A stretch of DNA of 9,634 nt from DAOTZS01 sp034434335. Its GTDB lineage: Bacteria; Chloroflexota; Anaerolineae; CG2-30-64-16. Numbering within the stretch: position 1 is the first letter of the stretch; the number at the start of each line of letters is the position of its first letter. A program made the position numbers and the translations under genes. The notes under the pieces were generated by a model. That model was not told where the DNA came from, made no database searches, and was given only the letters and a program-made list of their open reading frames with translations. The stretch lies in contig DAOTZS010000169.1 of assembly GCA_034434335.1 (NCBI GenBank), positions 1 to 9,634 on the forward strand, in the 5' to 3' direction. Shown here piece by piece: positions 6,501 through 9,634 of this stretch.

Positions 6501-7601
6501 AGCGCCGACAAGGCAGCTCTGGCCCAACAGGTCCAGACGCTGAGCGCAGAAAAGACGACCCTTGCCCAACAAGTCCAGTCCCTGAGCGGGGAGAAGGCGA
6601 CCCTGGCCAAACAGGTCCAGTCTTTGACCAGCGAGAAAACAGCTCTCAGCAACCAGTTGAGCACCGCTACCCAAGAGGTGACGGCCCTGCGTCAGAAGGT
6701 CAGCGGGTTGGAAGAGTTGGTGCGCAAGCTACAGGCTAGCGGCAACGGCTCGGGTCCGCAAGCTATTCCCTCACCCATCATTGTTGATCTGGTAGACAAG
6801 CTGCCCAAACACGAAACCCTCAAATACGACAAGCGCACCCTGGACAAGATCACCCATATCGCCATCCATCACAGCGCCGCGTCAGCCAATGTCACACCTG
6901 AGCAGATTGCAGCTTACCATGTCAGCAAGGACTGGCCCGGGATCGGGTACCATTTCTATGTCGCGCCAGACGGCACCATCTACCAGACCAACCGGCTGGA
7001 GACAATCTCCTACCAGGTATATAAGCAAAACCACTACTCGCTCGGTATCTGCGTCGCGGGTACATTCAACGGCGTCATCCCTACCCCGCGGCAGATCGAG
7101 CAAACGGGACATCTGGTGGCCTGGCTGATGCAGAAGCTCAATATCCCCATCGAAAACGTATGGGGCCACAAGGAATTCCCAGAAAATGCCACCTCCTGCC
7201 CGGGGAATGACTGGCTCGAGGGCCAGAAGTGGAAGGAGATGCTTCTGGCCCGCATCAGGGCTGTGCAGGCAGGACAGATCGCGACACCGGCCAAGACCAT
7301 CGGGCATTATATGCTCTTTTGGCAACGGCAGGACGACTGGGCTAAGGAGGACTGGGCAGCGGCCACCAACTATATTGCCCGTTTTCGACCAACGGCCGGC
7401 TTTTCGGTTGATGATGCCAAGAACGCCGAGTACGTTACGATCGTGGGCGGCGTGGCTGGTGTACCCTATGAAGTAGAACAGGCACTCATCGCTGCCGGCT
7501 GCAAGGTCGAGCGCCTGGCCGGGGTGGACTTCGCCGATACTAAGCGCATGCTGGACGAGCTGGCCCAGTCAGGCCGACGTTTTAGGACGTTCAACGTCTG
7601 A
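3555..7601 (+). CDS. Multidomain cell-wall protein: GH-A-like barrel, LGFP-like domain, three amidase_2/PGRP domains, coiled coils
   Basis: 1348 residues. Residues 1-325 look like a clan GH-A TIM barrel: GLHDPGGE (13-20), GNEMN with likely acid/base E105, HAYTHG (204-209) and YLTETDQ with likely nucleophile E255. After a Pro-Gln linker (335-349) comes an LGFP-like domain (about 355-420; FVAFYRQYG, TGYPIS). Three amidase_2/PGRP units follow, at about 452-610, 679-835 and 1074-1235, each preceded by a coiled coil (421-442, 626-668, 852-1061). Unit 3 keeps the zinc ligands H1106, H1205 and C1215 plus Y1132, so it should cleave the MurNAc-L-Ala bond. In units 1 and 2 the second His is Val (579, 807) and the Cys is Ser (587, 815), so both are probably binding domains. 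The tail (1245-1348, VTIVGG, VERLAG) recalls CW_binding_2. No signal peptide or membrane segment is visible, so export is unexplained. scpA follows after 38 bp. Amidase call firm; glycosidase activity inferred. Confidence 0.85.
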   Translation: MPRPLNDSPYLYGLHDPGGEHIMAQEGIFGWILFTEELGADPNQQSGADYSRWADQGFGIIARLNHSYEPNGTIPHSSRYASFAKRCANFVRASKGCHIWIIGNEMNFPVERPGVKYDRSQNPPRLVNPGEVITPGLYANCYRQCREAIKAVPGHEADQVIVGAVAPWNAQTTYEGNPNGDWVKYLEDILTILGPTNCDGIAIHAYTHGADPKLVYTDTMMAPPFQNRQYNFRVYQDFLQAVPRSMRHLPVYLTETDQNDEWRDENKGWVQRVYGEIDWWNRQPGTQVIRAVILYRWPKGLDKWGIEGKMGVIEDFRKAMAHKYSWEAALQAKAQPQPQPEPTIEPVQPATDTTPITFKETGYTARGPFVAFYRQYGVDITGYPISNEYVHPETGLKTQDWQRLIMEEYPAGKVRLRLVGQEVRELRQKVGRLEQQIARLMSGQGGPAEPPITDIIAQLPRKPEGFVKRPVQDIKYLVINHTAVRPSVGADRVAEAQLARWPGIVSQYFITGEGEIQQTNPIDEVVARDQEWIYNGINIYVAGNFNETIPTEAQLEALAQLCAWLLYKYNLTEDAIRGVSEFIVTQSPGLQWLSGQRWKEILLERVRAVPALPISGPQPQPTDGTIARLEAQVKDLQNQVLDLQAQLTEAEARNAALKAQLDALLKGVGGAPGRIPAPTITDIALQLPRDSGSLKSRDLNQIQYLVFNHTAVDPSVGVERVAVAHQRRWGAILYQYFITADGTILQTSPLDQVVDLSQPWIAQGINIALAGNFTSEVPTEAQIRAAAQLSAWLMQEYSIPADHVKGVCEFVNTQSPGKQWLEGKRWKDTLLAAIAEVQQSVPTVPSPGSSAEVAALRAQIAQLEAMLRRTQAEVQALAAERDRLRQQLSSGTGNTAELNQKIQALTQQVETLTAEKSTLAQQVQTLTGEKIALGKQIQTLTTEKGTLTQQVQNLSAEKTALAQQLQTLSADKAALTQQVQALSADKAALAQQVQTLSAEKTTLAQQVQSLSGEKATLAKQVQSLTSEKTALSNQLSTATQEVTALRQKVSGLEELVRKLQASGNGSGPQAIPSPIIVDLVDKLPKHETLKYDKRTLDKITHIAIHHSAASANVTPEQIAAYHVSKDWPGIGYHFYVAPDGTIYQTNRLETISYQVYKQNHYSLGICVAGTFNGVIPTPRQIEQTGHLVAWLMQKLNIPIENVWGHKEFPENATSCPGNDWLEGQKWKEMLLARIRAVQAGQIATPAKTIGHYMLFWQRQDDWAKEDWAAATNYIARFRPTAGFSVDDAKNAEYVTIVGGVAGVPYEVEQALIAAGCKVERLAGVDFADTKRMLDELAQSGRRFRTFNV
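6267..6644 (+). repeat. Nine tandem 42-bp repeats encoding a 14-residue coiled-coil unit
   Basis: Residues 905-1030 of the amidase consist of nine in-register copies of a unit such as LAQQVQTLSAEKTT. Leu/Val recur at heptad positions (two heptads per unit) and E/D-K closes each unit. A tenth, degenerate copy covers 6645-6686 (LSNQLSTATQEVTA). The regular period predicts an uninterrupted rod, about 19 nm for 126 residues at 1.5 angstrom per residue. DNA similarity between copies makes copy number prone to slippage. Confidence 0.92.
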
Positions 7602-7609
7602 GGTTTGCC

Positions 7610-7626
7610 GCCCTGGCATCCAGGGC
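7610..7626 (+). other. Hairpin between the amidase gene and scpA
   Basis: GCCCTGG (7610-7616) and CCAGGGC (7620-7626) form a perfect 7-bp stem with a CAT loop. It lies in the 38-bp gap just upstream of the scpA ribosome binding site. There is no T-run, so it is not an intrinsic terminator; mRNA processing or stabilisation is possible. Confidence 0.5.
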
Positions 7627-7639
7627 TGGCAGAGGCAGA

Positions 7640-8431
7640 ATGATGCTACCCTACACTGCCGGAACTCCCTATCAGATCCGGCTTTCTGTTTTCGAAGGGC
7701 CGCTGGACCTCCTGCTACAACTGATCGAGCGCGAAAAGCTCGACATCAGCACCGTCTCGCTGGCCCAGGTAACCGATCAGTTCCTGGCCTATGTGCGGGA
7801 GCTGGAGATCGTCCGCCCCGACACCCTGGCCGATTTCCTGGTGATGGCAGCCCGCCTGGTGCTGATCAAATCGCGCCTTTTGCTCCCCCAACCGCCCAAA
7901 CTCAGCGCAGATGAGGACGGGGATGATCCTGGAGAGGCTCTCGCGCGTCAATTGCGAGAATACAAACGGTTCAAGGAAGCAGCCCAATTCTTGCGAGCGC
8001 TGGAGGAAGCCGGGCGTCACACTTACCCTCGCACGGCGTCCCCCCCGCTGCTAGAACGGCGCCTGGCAGGGGGAGAGGCAACTCTGGCTGACCTGCTGAA
8101 GGCAGCGCAGGCTGTCTTCGCCAGCCTGCCCCCTGAGCCACCGGTGCCTCCCGGCATTGTGGTCCCCTTTACCCTGACCATCGGCGATCAGATTGCCCTG
8201 ATCCGCCAGGCCACAGCCGGGGAACGGCCGGTTACCTTCAGCTCCCTGCTGCGTTCGGCCCGTCATCGGCTGGAGATAATCGTGACCCTTCTGGCGGTTC
8301 TGGAGCTGATCAAGCGGGGGCAGATCCGTGCCTTACAACCTGATATGTTCGGCGAGATCACCCTGGTGCCGGTAGCGGGCGTCGAGATTACGGTAGAAGA
8401 GGACGGGAATGGGCAGGCCAGCAGCGCCTGA
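7640..8431 (+). CDS. scpA: Segregation and condensation protein A (ScpA)
   Basis: 263 residues. ScpA is the kleisin that bridges the SMC heads and, with ScpB, forms the chromosome-condensing complex on the nucleoid. The N-terminal SMC-binding domain has the signature VFEGPLDLLLQLIEREKLDI (17-36) and the helical ADFLVMAARLVLIKSRLLLP (64-83). A central linker follows (85-195; acidic DEDGDDPGEA, then LARQLREYKRFKEAA). The C-terminal winged helix is PVTFSSLLRSARHR then LEIIVTLLAVLELIKRGQIR (197-230), ending in QPDMFGEITL. Length is normal. The start is either ATG 7640 or ATG 7643; AGAGG (7631-7635) is 4 or 7 nt away, favouring 7643. The usual partner scpB is not downstream here: the next genes are on the opposite strand. 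The 38-bp gap suggests cotranscription with the amidase gene. No T-rich terminator follows; a palindromic mobile element begins 12 bp after the stop. Confidence 0.95.
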   Translation: MMLPYTAGTPYQIRLSVFEGPLDLLLQLIEREKLDISTVSLAQVTDQFLAYVRELEIVRPDTLADFLVMAARLVLIKSRLLLPQPPKLSADEDGDDPGEALARQLREYKRFKEAAQFLRALEEAGRHTYPRTASPPLLERRLAGGEATLADLLKAAQAVFASLPPEPPVPPGIVVPFTLTIGDQIALIRQATAGERPVTFSSLLRSARHRLEIIVTLLAVLELIKRGQIRALQPDMFGEITLVPVAGVEITVEEDGNGQASSA

Positions 8432-8435
8432 CCTT

Positions 8436-8443
8436 GCATTTAC
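8436..8443. repeat. Left target-site duplication of the MITE
   Basis: GCATTTAC directly abuts the left inverted end of the element and recurs exactly at 8635-8642 next to the right end. Confidence 0.85.
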
Positions 8444-8634
8444 GTAACTATTCAGGCCGATTGAAATCGCCCTCCCTGGGCACTTCGTGCCAGGCCTCGC
8501 CCCGAAGGGCTCGGCCCGAGGGGTGTCGGCCTCCGCCGACACCCCTCATGTGTGCATCATGAGAAAGGTCGGCGAAGGCCGACCTCTGGCCGCGGGCCCA
8601 CCAAGGGTGACTTCCAGTCACCGCTGAATAGTAC
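8444..8634. mobile_element. 191-bp palindromic MITE with IS66-like ends and 8-bp target duplication
   Basis: The left end GTAACTATTCAG (8444-8455) matches the right end read on the minus strand, GTACTATTCAG, one base deleted. GCATTTAC flanks both sides. Inside, each arm repeats the same order: a small hairpin next to the end (right arm GGTGACT/AGTCACC), a GGGC-rich hairpin (left CCTGGGCAC/GTGCCAGG, 8472-8494), a GTCGGC hairpin and CTCATG. The left GTCGGC hairpin is a perfect 13-bp stem, GAGGGGTGTCGGC with GCCGACACCCCTC (8518-8547). The right one is AGGTCGGC/GCCGACCT (8566-8585). The centre is CTCATG/CATGAG (8545-8563). It has no coding capacity, so it would depend on a transposase elsewhere. 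A GTAA terminus with 8-bp duplications is typical of the IS66 family, which suggests the source. It sits between convergent genes and breaks neither. Confidence 0.75.
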
Positions 8635-8642
8635 GCATTTAC
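8635..8642. repeat. Right target-site duplication of the MITE
   Basis: GCATTTAC, identical and in the same orientation as 8436-8443, directly follows the right inverted end CTGAATAGTAC (8624-8634). Confidence 0.85.
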
Positions 8643-8688
8643 TACCCGACGCCCTACCCGCCAGTCTCCCGGCACGGGCGCCAGCACC

Positions 8689-9138
8689 TCAGGGGTCCGG
8701 GTGAGGTGCAGCGCGGGAGGAGGAGGGACGCTGGTATGCGCGACGCCTGCCTGCAATCCATTGCTGCCCGAGATGGACTACCACCAGGGCGGCCATCGCG
8801 CCCGCAGCATCGGTGGCGATATCTAAGGGATCGGCCTGGCGGTTGGGGACAAAACGCTGGTGGAACTCATCACTGATGCCATAGGCCAGAGCTATCACCC
8901 AGCCCCACCAGGCGGAGTGCGGCACACCCGCCTGCCTCAAGGCCCGCCACCACAGCAGCGCCAGGACCGTATAGAGGATGAAATGACCCGCCACATCCTG
9001 CACGTCTGGTCGGCCGTGGGTCAGGTCCGGCAATTCAGGCTGGGCTGACAGGTAAAAGATCACCCCCATCCAGGCCACCGGCGTAACCCAACGTAGTATC
9101 CTGCTATCCCAAAGCTTCTTCACCAACGGTGTCTCCAC
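8689..9138 (-). CDS. VanZ-like membrane protein
   Basis: 149 residues from GTG 9138. VanZ-like proteins are small integral membrane proteins, linked in a few cases to glycopeptide resistance but mostly of unknown function. Four membrane segments: about 14-31 (WVTPVAWMGVIFYLSAQP), 52-66, 76-90 and 108-126. The family signature lies at 86-114: YGISDEFHQRFVP, NRQADPLDIATDAAGA. The Arg-rich tail (130-149) is probably cytoplasmic. The start is uncertain: GTG 9138 has only a weak upstream site, whereas GGAG about 8 nt before GTG 9123 (or TTG 9126) could support a product shorter by five residues; a TAG at 9154-9156 blocks further extension. The glycosyltransferase gene lies upstream on the same strand across 114 bp filled by a mobile-element fragment, so cotranscription may be disturbed. 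An 8-bp stem (GCACCTCA/TGAGGTGC, 8684-8709) spans the stop codon but lacks a T-run. Confidence 0.85.
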   Translation of the reverse strand: METPLVKKLWDSRILRWVTPVAWMGVIFYLSAQPELPDLTHGRPDVQDVAGHFILYTVLALLWWRALRQAGVPHSAWWGWVIALAYGISDEFHQRFVPNRQADPLDIATDAAGAMAALVVVHLGQQWIAGRRRAYQRPSSSRAAPHPDP

Positions 9139-9149
9139 TTCATTGCTTC

Positions 9150-9255
9150 GTAACTATTATTCAGCGGCGACTGGAAGGGCCACGTCGAGGGCTCGCCCGA
9201 GGCGTCACCCTTTTTGGGCCTGCGGCCAGTGATCAGCCTTCGCCGACCCTTCTCA
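9150..9255 (+). mobile_element. One-armed copy of the MITE between the VanZ-like and glycosyltransferase genes
   Basis: It starts GTAACTATTATTCAGCGG and continues CGACTGGAAG, TCACCC, GGGCC-GCGGCCAG, CAGCCTTCGCCGACC and TTCTCA. These blocks follow the same order as the right arm of the 8444-8634 element read on the minus strand. An extra GC-rich block of about 27 bp (9178-9204, containing GGGCTCG-CCCGAGG) is inserted after CTGGAAG; its core resembles the left arm at 8509-8522. No matching outer end is found to the right and ATTGCTTC at 9142-9149 is not duplicated, so this is a solo arm or a deletion remnant. Its inner end reaches the stop codon of the glycosyltransferase gene. Confidence 0.65.
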
Positions 9256-9634
9256 CAGGCCGGCCGCAGCATAAGCGTCCAGCGCGATCCCAGCCAGCCG
9301 ATCCCAGGTGAAGTGTGCCAACACCCTTTGCCTGGCCTGCGCGCCCAGCTCGCGTGCCCTGAGAGGGTCCTTCAGCAAGCCAACCACGGCCTGGGCACAG
9401 GCATCAACGTCGCCGACCGGCACCAGCACCGCGCTATCGGCCAGCGTCGCCGGCAGCTCGCCCACCGCATACCCCACAATGGCCAGGCCGGCAGCCATCA
9501 ATTGGCGCACCTTAGCGCTGCTGCGTGCCCGGTTGGCCGGCGTGTCAGCCCAGAGCACCAGCGCCACGTCACCCGACCGCAACACATCGGCCAGTTGGTC
9601 TGCCTGAACCCACCCCTTCAGCTCCACCCCAGGC
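9253..9634 (-). CDS. GT-B glycosyltransferase (GT4-like), C-terminal part, 5' end outside the window
   Basis: 126 residues of the C-terminal Rossmann domain are visible; the frame stays open to the window edge, so the GTG at 9627 is an internal Val, not a start. Landmarks: GWV (7-9 of the visible part), a short strand SGDVALVLWAD, RARSSAKVRQLMAAGLAIVG, then VGELPATL, VPVGD and the final helix ARQRVLAHFTWDRLAG. This is the nucleotide-sugar-binding half of a family 4-type transferase, probably adding sugars to lipids, polysaccharide or other glycans at the membrane. The conserved Lys is present (K41), but the E-x7-E motif reads A36-x7-Q44, so donor binding or catalysis may differ. The sugar and acceptor cannot be inferred. 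The stop codon lies at the inner end of a mobile-element fragment. It probably heads a unit with the VanZ-like gene. Confidence 0.8.
   Translation of the reverse strand, partial: PGVELKGWVQADQLADVLRSGDVALVLWADTPANRARSSAKVRQLMAAGLAIVGYAVGELPATLADSAVLVPVGDVDACAQAVVGLLKDPLRARELGAQARQRVLAHFTWDRLAGIALDAYAAAGL

Noticed and set aside
6351..6674. Minus-strand repetitive open frame over the 42-bp repeats
   Set aside because: It is the antisense of the coiled-coil repeats; its repetitiveness is fully explained by the plus-strand unit.
6267..6686. Regular repeats considered as a CRISPR array
   Set aside because: The copies are contiguous without unique spacers, have a 42-bp period in frame, and encode a regular coiled coil.
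8518..8585. Strong hairpins considered as a bidirectional intrinsic terminator between scpA and the VanZ-like gene
   Set aside because: No T-run follows any of the stems on either strand; they are parts of the palindromic mobile element. They may still impede transcription.

Overview
The window looks like chromosomal DNA from a GC-rich bacterium, most likely an uncultured or thermophilic member of the Chloroflexota (Anaerolineae-like). The support is indirect: a multidomain protein pairing a 'GLHDPGGE' TIM-barrel-like domain with an LGFP-like domain, amidase domains and long coiled coils, together with the general style of the scpA, VanZ-like and glycosyltransferase genes. There are no rRNA or tRNA genes and no phage structural genes. 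The lineage call is inference.

Layout. (1) 1-2726, plus strand: a probable sugar-acid or carbonyl-metabolism operon. It holds the 3' part of an RraA-like (class II pyruvate aldolase fold) gene, a UxuA-type mannonate dehydratase overlapping it by ATGA behind a strong ribosome binding site, and a DUF89 subfamily III (ARMT1-like) metal-dependent phosphatase. (2) 2750-3121, minus strand: a small winged-helix protein, convergent with the operon. (3) 3122-3554: a divergent intergenic region with a near-consensus sigma70 promoter, an operator-like perfect palindrome just after the predicted transcription start, and a leader of about 200 nt with mutually exclusive stems. (4) 3555-7601: a 1348-residue cell-wall protein. 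In order it has a clan GH-A-like barrel, an LGFP-like domain and three amidase/PGRP domains, each preceded by a coiled coil; the coiled coil before the third holds nine 14-residue repeats. Only the third amidase domain keeps the zinc ligands. (5) 7640-8431: scpA, 38 bp downstream and probably cotranscribed. (6) 8432-8688: a convergent gap filled by a compact 191-bp palindromic element with inverted ends and an exact 8-bp target duplication, i.e. a MITE whose ends look IS66-like. (7) 8689-9138 and 9253-9634, minus strand: a VanZ-like membrane protein and the C-terminal part of a GT-B glycosyltransferase, separated by a one-armed copy of the same mobile element.

How it fits together: the left operon is metabolic (sugar-acid dehydration, a possible aldol or decarboxylation step, and phosphate-ester clean-up). 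The middle unit links a peptidoglycan-directed protein with chromosome condensation through ScpA. The right-hand unit is envelope related. The observations most worth a second look are the MITE with its target duplication, the triplicated amidase module with two decayed active sites in a protein without a visible signal peptide, and the switch-like leader in front of that gene.
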